Assembly (NCBI RefSeq): GCF_001426265.1
Contig: NZ_LMDG01000023.1
Span: 273,826-337,825 of the forward strand
DNA length: 64,000 nt
From: Rhizobium sp. Root1220
GTDB lineage: Bacteria > Pseudomonadota > Alphaproteobacteria > Rhizobiales > Rhizobiaceae
Reading direction: 5' to 3'
Position numbers and translations under genes: made by a program. Under the pieces are notes generated by a model, which ran no database searches, was not told the origin of the DNA, and saw only the letters and a list, made by a program, of their open reading frames with translations. Positions 53,358-62,119 of the stretch are shown piece after piece (within the stretch, counting starts at the first letter, position 1; the number at the start of each line of letters is the position of its first letter).

Positions 53358-55997
53358 ATGTCGAAGGGCTTTTGGACGCACCTCGACCGGGTGCCCGATG
53401 GGCCGGCCCTGCTGATACCGTCGCGGCCACATATTACCTATGGCGAACTGGCAGAACGCGTCGCGGCTACGGCGCGCGCGATGGGCGCGGGCAAGAAGCT
53501 TGTCGCTATAGAAGCCGCCCTTTCCGAACACTCGATCGCTGCCTATCTTGCAGCGCTTGCCGGCGGCCATGCCGCCGCCTTGCTGCCCCCGGATGATGAT
53601 GCCGCCTGGCTGTCGTTTGTCGAGCGGTTTGAACCGGAACTGGCCTTCCGAAAGGAGAATGGGCGTTGGCGGTTGAACGAAACCGGCTACAGGCCGCAGA
53701 GCCGCATTCACCATGACCTCGCGCTGATATTGATGACATCGGGGAGCACCGGTTGCGGAAAGGCCGTCAGGCTTTCCGCAGGAGCGGTCGCCGCCAATGC
53801 TTCCTCGATCGCCCAGTATCTTGAACTCGATGCCGCGGATGTCGGTGCACTGACATTGCCGCTGCATTACTCCTACGGGCTCTCGATCCTGAATTCACAT
53901 CTCTCTGTCGGAGCGGCGCTCTGGGTGCCGGGAACATCAATCCTCGATCCGGCATTTGTCGAGGAGTTCAAGGCAGCTCAATGCACCAATCTGTCGGGCG
54001 TTCCCCACTCATACGAGTTGATGGAGCAACGTGGCTTTCGTCAGCAACGATATCCGGATCTCCGCTTCATGACCGTTGCCGGTGGTCGCCTGCCGCCTTC
54101 GGATGTTCGCCTCTATCATGACTGGCTTGTCCCCGAGGGGCGGCGCTTTTACGTGATGTATGGACAGACCGAGGCCACCGCGCGGATCGCCTATGTCCCC
54201 CCGCGGCGGCTGCCTGACCACGCTGATGGGATCGGCCTTGCCGTGCCTGGCGGCGAACTGCGGTTGGTGGACGAAAGTGGCACGACGGTCCGCGAGCACA
54301 ATGTGCCCGGCGAACTGGTTTACCGCGGACCGAACGTCATGCTTGGCTACGGTGAGACGCGTCACGATCTGGCGAGGGGAGCAGACATCGATGAGCTTCG
54401 AACCGGCGACATTGGGGTGCGCGACGCGGACGGCCTCTATCGCATCACAGGTCGCTTGCGGCGGATGTCGAAGATAGGCGGGATACGGTTGGGCCATGAC
54501 GCGCTCGAGGCCGCGCTTTCGGAACGCGGAATCACCACAGCTGTCGTCGGTGACGACGAACTTGTTCTCGCTGCCTTCACTGGCGCGCATACAGAGGCAG
54601 AGGTGCGCGGGCAATTGGCGCTGGCGGCCGGCATCGGTCTGCCGCATGCCCGCGCCGTCGCCCTCGAGGAACTGCCGCGGCTGGCAAACGGAAAGCTTGA
54701 CTATGAGCAGCTTCGCGCGCGAATGACCGAGCGCCCGTCGGACAGCGAGAAACCTACCGTCGCCACTCTGTTCAAGGAGGTATTTTTCCCGCAGCAGGTC
54801 TTGCCCGACGACTGTTTCGCAGACCTTGGAGGAGATTCGCTGCGCTACCTTGAAATGACCGTCGGGCTTGAGCGCCTGCTGGGGGCGGCACCCGAGGGAT
54901 GGGAGAAGATGAGTGTCGGCGCGCTGTCGGCACGGTCGCAAACCGCGCTTGCGGCGCGTGTGATCTCCAGCGACATTCTGTTGAGGGCCATTGCGATCCT
55001 GTTGGTCGTTTTCCACCATGCCACCACCTGGCCCATTCCTGGCGGGGCGGGTACGATGTTTGTTCTTTGTGGTTTCGGTCTGGCACGGTTCCAGTCGAAG
55101 GCGTTGTTCGACGGCGATTTTCGCAGGTTCTTCAGGCAACTCCGCCTTGTCTTGCTACCCTACTATCTCGTCGTACTCGGTTTCAGCATTGGCTGGGGTG
55201 CGGTGCCGTGGGCGTCGGTCTTTCTCGTCGGCAATTTGGGCTTCGCGGCGCCTGAGCGGCACGAAATGCTGCCGTATCTCTATTGGTTCGTGGAGGCATT
55301 CGTGCAGTTGCTGCTGCTGTGGGCGCTGCTGTTCGCTCCGCCGGCCATTCGCCGCTTTGCCAGCGTCGATCCATTTCGTTTCGGCTTCATTCTGCTCGTG
55401 GCTGCAACGGCGCTGCACTTTGCAAGCCCGATCCTCTGGCCGATTGGCGCGAGACAGATATTTACGCTGCCATGGGTGCTGCATCTTGCTGTTTTTGGTT
55501 GGTGCGCTGCGTTTGCCAGCTCCCCCCGACGGCGGCTTGCAGTCATCCTGGCATCCGGCGTGACCATGCCTCTCATGGCTTACACGGGCGGCAACTGGGT
55601 GGGATCCTGGTTCCTTTATGGCGTGCAGTTGCCTGTCCTGGCGCTGCTGGTCTATCTGCCCAAGCTGAAGGTTCCAGCGCTGCTTGCAGCTATGGTCATT
55701 CCGGTCGCCGCCGCGAGCTACCACATCTATCTCCTGCACCGGATCTTCCCGGATTTGCTGTTGGATGCAAGCCGCCCCGAGACCTTCGTTTCTCCGTGGA
55801 TCATTGCCGTGTCAGTAGGGTCGGGTCTGGGAACCGGTCTCCTGGCCTACCGTCTGCAGCGTCTTTTGACGCGAGGCGATGGGCGGTTCGCCAGGCGTTG
55901 GCAGCGCCTGGGTTTGCTCTGGCAGGGCCAGACAAGACGGTCCAGATCAGGCGCGGGGCTGGCTCCGACCAAACGGCAGAGCGGCGCCTTGCCCTGA
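53358..55997 (+). CDS. Adenylation-carrier-acyltransferase-3 fusion protein
   Basis: An 879-residue three-part protein. Residues 1 to about 455 form an AMP-binding (adenylation) domain: MTSGSTGCGK (126-135), YGQTEATA, RTGDIG near 348-353, GRLRRMSKIGG and the A10 lysine K446 in LANGKLDYEQL. Residues about 465-525 are a phosphopantetheine carrier with S494 in FADLGGDSLRYLEM. Residues about 540-850 are a multi-helix acyltransferase-3 domain with R543 and H553/H554 in LLRAIAILLVVFHHA and a final SYHIYLLHRIFPDLL. The A4-like segment LPLHYSYGLSIL lacks the Asp that NRPS domains use to bind an amino group, so an acyl rather than aminoacyl substrate is inferred. ATG 53358 has GGGAG at ideal spacing; a longer start at 53313 is weaker. 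No neighbour belongs to an obvious pathway. Confidence 0.88.
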   Translation: MSKGFWTHLDRVPDGPALLIPSRPHITYGELAERVAATARAMGAGKKLVAIEAALSEHSIAAYLAALAGGHAAALLPPDDDAAWLSFVERFEPELAFRKENGRWRLNETGYRPQSRIHHDLALILMTSGSTGCGKAVRLSAGAVAANASSIAQYLELDAADVGALTLPLHYSYGLSILNSHLSVGAALWVPGTSILDPAFVEEFKAAQCTNLSGVPHSYELMEQRGFRQQRYPDLRFMTVAGGRLPPSDVRLYHDWLVPEGRRFYVMYGQTEATARIAYVPPRRLPDHADGIGLAVPGGELRLVDESGTTVREHNVPGELVYRGPNVMLGYGETRHDLARGADIDELRTGDIGVRDADGLYRITGRLRRMSKIGGIRLGHDALEAALSERGITTAVVGDDELVLAAFTGAHTEAEVRGQLALAAGIGLPHARAVALEELPRLANGKLDYEQLRARMTERPSDSEKPTVATLFKEVFFPQQVLPDDCFADLGGDSLRYLEMTVGLERLLGAAPEGWEKMSVGALSARSQTALAARVISSDILLRAIAILLVVFHHATTWPIPGGAGTMFVLCGFGLARFQSKALFDGDFRRFFRQLRLVLLPYYLVVLGFSIGWGAVPWASVFLVGNLGFAAPERHEMLPYLYWFVEAFVQLLLLWALLFAPPAIRRFASVDPFRFGFILLVAATALHFASPILWPIGARQIFTLPWVLHLAVFGWCAAFASSPRRRLAVILASGVTMPLMAYTGGNWVGSWFLYGVQLPVLALLVYLPKLKVPALLAAMVIPVAAASYHIYLLHRIFPDLLLDASRPETFVSPWIIAVSVGSGLGTGLLAYRLQRLLTRGDGRFARRWQRLGLLWQGQTRRSRSGAGLAPTKRQSGALP

Positions 55998-56110
55998 GCG
56001 CCGTCCACGTTCACCTCGTTCGTCCTGCTCAAATTGCCCTTGCCGTGTTGCGTTGCGGGATGATTCCCATTATCTGGCAACCATCGACTTAACCTTTAGA
56101 GGGAAGCTCC

Positions 56111-56647
56111 ATGCGCATAGACGCGATTTCCATTGGCAAGAACCCACCTGAGGACGTCAACGTCATCATTGAGGTGCCGGTCGGCGGTCATCCGATCAAG
56201 TATGAGATGGACAAGGAAGCCGGCACGCTGGTCGTCGACCGGTTCCTCTATACGCCGATGACCTATCCCGGCAATTACGGCTTTGTCCCCCATACGCTCT
56301 CGGAAGATGGCGATCCGATCGACGTGCTTGTAGCAAGCACCCGACCGCTCGTTCCGGGCTGCGTCATCAATGTTCGCCCGATCGGCGTGCTGAAGATGGA
56401 AGACAATTCCGGCAAGGACGAGAAGATCATTGCCGTGCCATCGCCGAAGCTGACGATGCGCTACGACAAGGTCAAGGACTACACCGACCTTCCTGAGATT
56501 ACGGTCAAGCAGATCGAACACTTCTTCCAGCACTACAAGGATCTCGAGCCCGGCAAGTGGGTAAAGATATTCGGCTGGGGCGATGCCAAGGAGGCCGGGG
56601 CGCTGATCCTCGAGGCGATCGAACGCGCCAAGAAGGAAAAGGCCTGA
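56111..56647 (+). CDS. ppa: Inorganic pyrophosphatase
   Basis: A 178-residue soluble family-I pyrophosphatase that hydrolyses pyrophosphate made by biosynthetic reactions. The active-site signature is DGDPIDVLV, with three Asp binding Mg; [15 protein letters not shown] and [11 protein letters not shown] give further catalytic Lys, Tyr and Arg residues. It has the normal length. The gene abuts the convergent DUF167 gene stop to stop with zero spacing (TGATCA at 56645-56650). Its likely terminator lies inside that neighbour. Confidence 0.97.
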   Translation: MRIDAISIGKNPPEDVNVIIEVPVGGHPIKYEMDKEAGTLVVDRFLYTPMTYPGNYGFVPHTLSEDGDPIDVLVASTRPLVPGCVINVRPIGVLKMEDNSGKDEKIIAVPSPKLTMRYDKVKDYTDLPEITVKQIEHFFQHYKDLEPGKWVKIFGWGDAKEAGALILEAIERAKKEKA

Positions 56648-56962
56648 TCACAGCCCCGCAAGAGCATCCAGCTTTTTGATCACATCCTCCGGGTCGCCCT
56701 CGATCCGGAGGATTTTTTTACGCGATGCCTCGCCTGAGATGATGCCGACGGAGGACTTGGCAAGGCCGACCGATTCCGCCACGACGGCGATCAGGGCCTT
56801 GTTGGCCTTGCCCTTCTCGGCAATCGAGGTGACGCGCACTTTCAGGTGCGACCTGCCTTCAGCATCCGCTTCGACACCATCGATTGCGTCGCGCCCGCTT
56901 TTTGGCGTCAACCTGACGGCGAGCGAGACGTGATCGGCACCGGCTGTCCAGGGTCGCGTCAC
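56648..56962 (-). CDS. DUF167 / UPF0235 (YggU) family protein
   Basis: A 104-residue protein with the YggU fold: [18 protein letters not shown], then [20 protein letters not shown] and [20 protein letters not shown]. Function is unknown, although the KGKANKA and SRKK basic patches suggest nucleic-acid binding in relatives. The start is a GTG at 56962 overlapping the yggT stop (GTGA), a frequent pairing across bacteria. The region encoding [12 protein letters not shown], on the opposite strand, forms the terminator of ppa. Confidence 0.9.
   Translation of the reverse strand: MTRPWTAGADHVSLAVRLTPKSGRDAIDGVEADAEGRSHLKVRVTSIAEKGKANKALIAVVAESVGLAKSSVGIISGEASRKKILRIEGDPEDVIKKLDALAGL
56684..56719 (+). 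terminator. ppa terminator embedded in the DUF167 coding sequence
   Basis: ATCCTCCGG (56684-56692) pairs exactly with CCGGAGGAT (56705-56713) around 12 bases, and a run of seven T follows (56713-56719). It lies 36 bases past the ppa stop on the plus strand and inside the opposing gene. Confidence 0.75.
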
Positions 56963-57249
56963 GCCACCAGCGGGAAGATCGTGTTCCACATCAGCGAGCG
57001 AATGAAGAATATGATAAGCAAAAGGATGATCGGCGAAATGTCGATGCCGCCGAGGTTCGGCAGCACGCGGCGGATCGGGCGCAGCACCGGTTCGGTGACG
57101 TTGAACAGGAACATTCCGACCGAATTGACGAACTGGTTGCTGGAATTGATGACGTTGAACGCATAGAGCCAAGAGAAAATAGCGCTGGCAATCAACACCC
57201 AAGTATAAAGATTCAAAGCCAAATCAATGGTTTGAAAGATGGCAATCAT
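56959..57249 (-). CDS. YggT family membrane protein
   Basis: A 96-residue integral membrane protein with two hydrophobic halves: [21 protein letters not shown] and [18 protein letters not shown]. Between them is [14 protein letters not shown] with GGIDISP, the YggT signature. Members act in osmotic or potassium-related phenotypes and sit near division and proline genes in other bacteria; activity unknown. The start is ATG 57249, with GGAGACTACG upstream. It is coupled to the DUF167 gene. Confidence 0.91.
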   Translation of the reverse strand: MIAIFQTIDLALNLYTWVLIASAIFSWLYAFNVINSSNQFVNSVGMFLFNVTEPVLRPIRRVLPNLGGIDISPIILLLIIFFIRSLMWNTIFPLVA

Positions 57250-57387
57250 CGTAGTCTCCAGTTCGTTGTTGACAGACATGTAGACATTGGCGACTAAACG
57301 GGCAAGTGCCGTGTGTAAACGCATGGTAAATCATGTTTAACAGGCGCGCCGCGCGCCGCTGCCACGCTTTTTCCTCGGAACGCCCTG

Positions 57388-58635
57388 ATGTCTTTTTCGT
57401 CTACCGGAGACCGTTTCGCCGCGTTCCGGCATCGGTCCTATGCCCGTTTCTTCTTCGCCCGCTTTCTTCTGTCCTTTTCTCAGCAGATCGTCAGCGTCGC
57501 CGTCGGCTGGCAGATGTACGACCAGACAGGGAGCGCGATCTACCTGGGCCTGATCGGGCTCGTGCAGTTTCTTCCCTCGTTGTTGCTGATCCTGGTGACC
57601 GGGTCGGTTGCCGATCGTCACAACCGGCGTGCGATCGCTTCGATCTGCTCGCTTGTCGGCGGGTTATGCACGCTGGCGCTGCTTTTGATGACGATCACGG
57701 GGACTTTCTCTCCCCTCCCCGTTTTTGCCGTATTACTGATTTTCGGCATCGAGCGCGCCTTCATGTCGCCGGCCGTCCAGTCGCTGGCGCCAAATCTCGT
57801 GCCGCCGCAGGACCTGTCGAACGCAATCGCCTGGAATTCGTCCTCATGGCAATTGGCGGCCATCACTGGCCCTGTGTTTGGCGGCTTGCTGTACGGCGTC
57901 AGCCCCCAAACGGCCTATGCCGTCGCGGTGGTCTTCGCGGCACTCGGTGCAGCGCTGCTCTACATGATTCCAAAGCCGGAGCAGAAGACGACGGGCGTGG
58001 CGAAAAGCTGGGACATGATCCTGGGCGGTTTCCGCTTCATTCGGGCCGAGAAGGTGGTGCTCGGGGCGATTTCGCTGGATCTCTTCGCCGTGCTGCTCGG
58101 CGGTGCCACCGCGCTCATGCCGATCTTTGCGCGGGATATCCTGGTGCTTGGCCCATGGGGCCTTGGTCTGCTGCGATCCGCGCCGGGCGTCGGTGCGATT
58201 ATCATGGCGGTCCTGCTTGCCGCCTATCCGCTGCGGCATCGCGCTGGCGTCTACATGTTCATTGGCGTTGCGTTGTTCGGACTCGGCACCATCGTTTTCG
58301 GCTTCTCGACGAACACGGAACTATCGATCGCCGCGCTGGCGCTGATGGGCGCGGCGGATATGGTTTCCGTCTATGTCCGAGAGAGCCTGATCGCGCTCTG
58401 GACGCCGGACCAGCTGCGAGGCCGCGTCAACGCCGTCAACACCGTCTTCGTCGGAGCTTCCAATGAGCTTGGGGAATTCCGGGCCGGCACGATGGCATCC
58501 GTTTTCGGCGCCGTGCCCGCCGTGATTATCGGCGGCGTCGGAACTCTCGCCGTCGCGGTCATCTGGGCTACAAGCTTCCCTCAATTGCGCAAGATCGATA
58601 CGCTCGATGCGCCCACACGACACGAGCAGATCTGA
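57388..58635 (+). CDS. MFS transporter (EntS-like exporter)
   Basis: A 415-residue 12-helix major facilitator. The FAAFRHRSYARFFFARFLLSFSQQIVSVAVGWQMYDQTGSA opening (landmarks FRHRSYARFF and VGWQMYDQTG) and the GSVADRHNRRAIASIC loop are typical of the MFS_3 / EntS group, which exports siderophores such as enterobactin and other compounds. No siderophore genes are near, so the substrate is open. ATG 57388 has GGAACGCCC upstream. It converges on the RidA-family gene with 13 bases between stops. Confidence 0.9.
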   Translation: MSFSSTGDRFAAFRHRSYARFFFARFLLSFSQQIVSVAVGWQMYDQTGSAIYLGLIGLVQFLPSLLLILVTGSVADRHNRRAIASICSLVGGLCTLALLLMTITGTFSPLPVFAVLLIFGIERAFMSPAVQSLAPNLVPPQDLSNAIAWNSSSWQLAAITGPVFGGLLYGVSPQTAYAVAVVFAALGAALLYMIPKPEQKTTGVAKSWDMILGGFRFIRAEKVVLGAISLDLFAVLLGGATALMPIFARDILVLGPWGLGLLRSAPGVGAIIMAVLLAAYPLRHRAGVYMFIGVALFGLGTIVFGFSTNTELSIAALALMGAADMVSVYVRESLIALWTPDQLRGRVNAVNTVFVGASNELGEFRAGTMASVFGAVPAVIIGGVGTLAVAVIWATSFPQLRKIDTLDAPTRHEQI

Positions 58636-58648
58636 CGATCCGCCGACA

Positions 58649-59134
58649 CTAGGTCGAGACCAATATCTCGGCTTCGATTTCGACCGGAAAGTTGAGCGGC
58701 AGCCCGGCAACACCGATCGCCGAGCGCGAATGACTTCCGACCTCCGGGCCGAATACCTCGATGATAAGCTCGGTGAAACCGTTGATGACGGCCGGCGAAT
58801 TGGCGAAGCGCGGCGCGCAATTGACCATGCCGAACACGCGACACCAGCCGGTGATGCGATCGAGACTGCCCAACTCGCGCTTCAGGCTGCCCAACATGGA
58901 CAGGGCTACTTTCCGCGCCGAGGCCTTGGCCTCTTCGACGGACACATTCTCACCGACAGCGCCGAACGGACCGGCAGGTGTACCGTCGCTGTTCTGCGGA
59001 CCATGTCCCGAAACAAAAGCTCGATTGCCGCGTACGTTTACCCATGGGAATGGAAGGATCATGCCGGACGGAAGCTTCAGGGGCTGCGGAAGGACCAACC
59101 CCATCGCTGCAAGTTTCTGCTCGTAGTTAGACAT
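58649..59134 (-). CDS. RidA family protein
   Basis: A 161-residue member of the RidA/YjgF/YER057c family, longer than classic RidA (about 128). It opens MSNYEQKLAAMGLVLPQPLKL, with FVSGHGPQNSDGTPAGPFGAVG and KREL-GSLDRITGWCRVFGMVNC in the middle, and SRSAIGVAGLPLNFPVEIEAE at the end. RidA proper deaminates reactive 2-aminoacrylate and has a catalytic Arg in a CR-x-x-x-GV-like position; here SRSAIGVAGLP supplies an Arg near the equivalent place. The longer subfamily is of unknown activity. ATG 59134 has GGGGAA upstream. Confidence 0.88.
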   Translation of the reverse strand: MSNYEQKLAAMGLVLPQPLKLPSGMILPFPWVNVRGNRAFVSGHGPQNSDGTPAGPFGAVGENVSVEEAKASARKVALSMLGSLKRELGSLDRITGWCRVFGMVNCAPRFANSPAVINGFTELIIEVFGPEVGSHSRSAIGVAGLPLNFPVEIEAEILVST

Positions 59135-59253
59135 GGAGTTCCCCTGAGATAGCTCGAGCCCGTCGCTGACCGTATGCAGCATTTCGAGGCCGAATCGTGG
59201 ATCGGAACGCATTCCTGCTACTGAAACGTCGCCCCGGAGGGTGACGGGCGATT

Positions 59254-60036
59254 TTAGCACGGTGTGCTGCCGGACGCACCTGAATAGCCCGTGAGAACCG
59301 CTCTCGATATCGCGGTGGTCTTGGATGCCTTGCCCTCGAAAACGATGTCGAGGAATTCGTTCAGCCATGCCTTGAGCGGCGCGTCAAAAAGCATGCGCCC
59401 CTCGAGGTGCTCGCGACCTTGCTGCGCGTTCGGCAGGATGAAGCGCTGGGCGCCGTGCACGACCCAGCGGTGCATCATCGCCCGTGTCAGTTCCGCATGA
59501 AACTGCAAACCCCAGGCGTTTTCGTTGTATCGAAAGGCCTGGTTTGGATAGGTATTGCCTTCGGCCAGCAGATCGGCGCCGCGGGGCAGGTCGAAGCCCT
59601 CGCGGTGGAAGTGGTAAACCATCTTCGGCCACTGCATCAGCAGTCGGCCCTTTTCCGCCGCGCGCAGCGGGTACCAGCCGATCTCGGTGGTGCCATCGGC
59701 ATTGGATTGCACCTTGCCCCCGAGATGGCGCACCAGCATCTGCGCACCGAGGCAAATACCAAGAAACGGACGCTTTTCGCTAAGCGGCACATCCAGCCAG
59801 TTGATTTCCGTCTTGATGAAATCATCGGGATCGTTGGCGCTCATCGGGCCGCCGAAGACGACCGCGCCGGCATGGTGAGCAAGTGTCGAGGGAAGCTTGT
59901 CGCCGAGCACCGGTCGCCGGATATCGAGAGGATAGCCTTTCTCGACCAGCAGCTGACCGACCCGGCCGGGACTCGATCGCTCCTGGTGCAGGACGATCAG
60001 AACAGGGCGCCGGTAGCTCGGGCGTTCAATCGACAT
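59254..60036 (-). CDS. Class I glutamine amidotransferase domain protein
   Basis: A 260-residue GATase1 protein with the nucleophile C95 in FLGICLGAQM and the His-Glu pair H180/E182 in WGLQFHAEL. It lacks a synthetase domain, so it resembles GMP-synthase-like glutamine amidotransferases of unknown acceptor, including gamma-glutamyl hydrolase types. It overlaps the terB-like gene by 11 bases and is the last gene of the hemD-mic60-hemY operon run. Confidence 0.9.
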   Translation of the reverse strand: MSIERPSYRRPVLIVLHQERSSPGRVGQLLVEKGYPLDIRRPVLGDKLPSTLAHHAGAVVFGGPMSANDPDDFIKTEINWLDVPLSEKRPFLGICLGAQMLVRHLGGKVQSNADGTTEIGWYPLRAAEKGRLLMQWPKMVYHFHREGFDLPRGADLLAEGNTYPNQAFRYNENAWGLQFHAELTRAMMHRWVVHGAQRFILPNAQQGREHLEGRMLFDAPLKAWLNEFLDIVFEGKASKTTAISRAVLTGYSGASGSTPC

Positions 60037-60511
60037 CGTCCTGAACCACCTCGGTATCTTTTACGCGTTTCGCCGCTTCCTGGCGTTTCTGAATGCGCTC
60101 GCGCGCCGAAACGCCAAGGAGTTCGGCGATGCGCCAGATTGCATCGTCTTCCATCTCGCTGCGTTCGCCATCGGCATATACGATATCCCACAGGATGCCG
60201 ATCAGTTCGAGGCGCTGTTCGGTATCGAGATGGCGTTTCAGGTCCGCCGTGAACCGGTAATAATCGACGGCATCGCTCTCGGCCTCCTGGCCGGCGGCAA
60301 TCAGCGCGTCGAGTTGCTTGCTGTCGAGACCGTACTGCTCCTTCAGCAATTTGCGCAGCCGTTTTGTCTCACTATCCTTGATCTGCCCATCCGCTTCCAT
60401 GACCTGCATACAGAGCGCGGCCACGGCAATGCGCGGATCATCCGGCGCAAAGCCCTTTTTCGAATTGTCGGCGGTCAGATTTTGAAAGAATTCCTGGAAA
60501 CGTTCGAACAT
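60026..60511 (-). CDS. TerB-family (tellurite resistance / co-chaperone-like) protein
   Basis: A 161-residue all-helical protein with the TerB pattern: DPRIAVAALCMQVMEADGQIKDSE in the first half and LIGILWDIVYADGERSEMEDDAIWRIAELLGV in the second, each carrying a D-G-x-acidic metal-binding-like loop (EADGQI, YADGERS). TerB modules are linked to stress and membrane-associated complexes; tellurite resistance itself is not implied. It lies 12 bases after hemY and overlaps the amidotransferase gene. Confidence 0.88.
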   Translation of the reverse strand: MFERFQEFFQNLTADNSKKGFAPDDPRIAVAALCMQVMEADGQIKDSETKRLRKLLKEQYGLDSKQLDALIAAGQEAESDAVDYYRFTADLKRHLDTEQRLELIGILWDIVYADGERSEMEDDAIWRIAELLGVSARERIQKRQEAAKRVKDTEVVQDDVD

Positions 60512-60523
60512 AGAGATCCTTGT

Positions 60524-62116
60524 CTAGAAAAGGCGCAGCCGTGTCTTGGGTTCCGGCTCCACCGTTGGATTGCGAACGCCGGGATCGTCCGGCAGGCCAC
60601 CGAAGAAGGGCCGGGGTTCCGGCTTGCCTGAGGCGGTTGCCAGCGGCCTGGCCGGTTCCGAAGCCTTTGCGGCAGGGCGCGCTGCCTCCGCAATGGTTGC
60701 CGCCCGCTCGAGTTCGATGATGCGGTGGTCGTTGACCGATCCTTCGGCGCGGACCTCGCGCACCGGCGGCAGTGTCTTTAGCGCGCTGTCGATCGACGCC
60801 AGAGCGCCTTCCTCGACATGACCTTCAGCGTGGTCGAACGGCGGCTTCCAGACAAAGGCATCGAGGCGACCGGTGACAGGCGATAGCGGCAGCCATTTGT
60901 CGGAGACGAAGCCATCGGCGACCCATGCCGGGTCGCGCGGTGCTTTCAGTGCCTGGGCCAGCCAATGGCGAATGCGGCCCTGGTCGCCGGTCTCTGCCTC
61001 CTCGATGTCCGCGAGCAGCAGGAAGGCTGCTTCGCGGGGGTCGATGCGGGCCGCGGCCTCGGCCTTTGTCCGGGCTTTCCCGAAATCCTGCGCGTCCAGC
61101 GCTGCCTGCGCCACGACGAGCAGCGACTCGACATTGTTCGGTCTGAGCGCCTCAAGCCGTTCGGCACGTTTGATGCGATCCGCGGCCGAATCGCCGCTGC
61201 GGGCGCGCACATAGGCCCGCCCGATCTCAGGATGCGGGTTGGTTTTCCAGGCCTGCTCGAGGATGGCAGCCGCCTTGCGAAGCTTGTCCTCCCGAAACAG
61301 CGCCTTGGCAGCGACAATGGCGGCGGGTTCGAAATCGGCGATGAGCTTGAGGGCGTGGGTCGCATCGTCGCGCGCGCCGGCGGGGTCGTTTTCAAGCTTC
61401 TCCGTCGCCCGGGCGGTCAGCAGCACCGCGCGGAGGCGATCGGCTTCGGCTTTTTCGACCACGCGGGCTGCCTTCTGCTGTTCAAGCAAGCGAAGGGCGT
61501 CATCCCAACGACCGGCCTGGCTGCGATACTCCAGCGTCGCCTGGGCTGCCCATGGCAGATAGGGTGCGTTGTCCGCTGCCTTCTCCGCATACTGACGGGC
61601 GGCTTCGTTGGCGCCGAGGCGCTTGGCTTCAAGGTAAAGGCCACGCAGCCCGAGCTCGCGGGTTTCGGGATCGTTGGTCATCGCCTCGAATTTGGCGCGG
61701 GCCTCGTCGTGGCGGCCTTCGATGAGGGCTGCCTGGGCCTCGAGGAGGGCAATCAATGGTTCCTGATCAGCGCGGATGAGCCCGCGGGAACGGGCTGCCA
61801 TCTTGCGCGCCATCAGCGCATTGCCGGCGCCTGCGGCGATCAGTCCGGTGGACAGTGCCTGATAGCCGCGGTCGCGCTTGCGGGCGCGAAAATAGCGGGT
61901 GATCGAATGGGGCGATGTCCAGATCACGCGCACCAACCACCAACAGACCATGACGAGCGCGATCAGCGCGATCAAGCCACTTGCCGCGACGATCAGCCTC
62001 GTCTGGTAGAGTTGGCCGCCCCAGACAAGCGACAGATCACCCGGGCGATCGGCCAGCCAGGAAAAACCGTATCCAAGCGCAAGAACGGCAAGGGCGAATA
62101 TGACGAGCCTGATCAT
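60524..62116 (-). CDS. hemY: HemY-type TPR membrane protein
   Basis: A 530-residue protein with two N-terminal membrane segments (roughly residues 2-22 and 40-63) and a long tetratricopeptide-rich region afterwards, with repeats such as GLRGLYLEAKRLGANEAARQYAEKA and RAERLEALRPNNVESLLVVAQAAL. It is the alphaproteobacterial and gammaproteobacterial HemY of the haem operon, which is not the protoporphyrinogen oxidase HemY of Bacillus. Its role in haem synthesis is structural or regulatory. The last 70 residues are Pro/Ala-rich. It begins three bases after mic60 and is part of the operon with hemD. Confidence 0.93.
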   Translation of the reverse strand: MIRLVIFALAVLALGYGFSWLADRPGDLSLVWGGQLYQTRLIVAASGLIALIALVMVCWWLVRVIWTSPHSITRYFRARKRDRGYQALSTGLIAAGAGNALMARKMAARSRGLIRADQEPLIALLEAQAALIEGRHDEARAKFEAMTNDPETRELGLRGLYLEAKRLGANEAARQYAEKAADNAPYLPWAAQATLEYRSQAGRWDDALRLLEQQKAARVVEKAEADRLRAVLLTARATEKLENDPAGARDDATHALKLIADFEPAAIVAAKALFREDKLRKAAAILEQAWKTNPHPEIGRAYVRARSGDSAADRIKRAERLEALRPNNVESLLVVAQAALDAQDFGKARTKAEAAARIDPREAAFLLLADIEEAETGDQGRIRHWLAQALKAPRDPAWVADGFVSDKWLPLSPVTGRLDAFVWKPPFDHAEGHVEEGALASIDSALKTLPPVREVRAEGSVNDHRIIELERAATIAEAARPAAKASEPARPLATASGKPEPRPFFGGLPDDPGVRNPTVEPEPKTRLRLF

Positions 62117-62119
62117 GCG

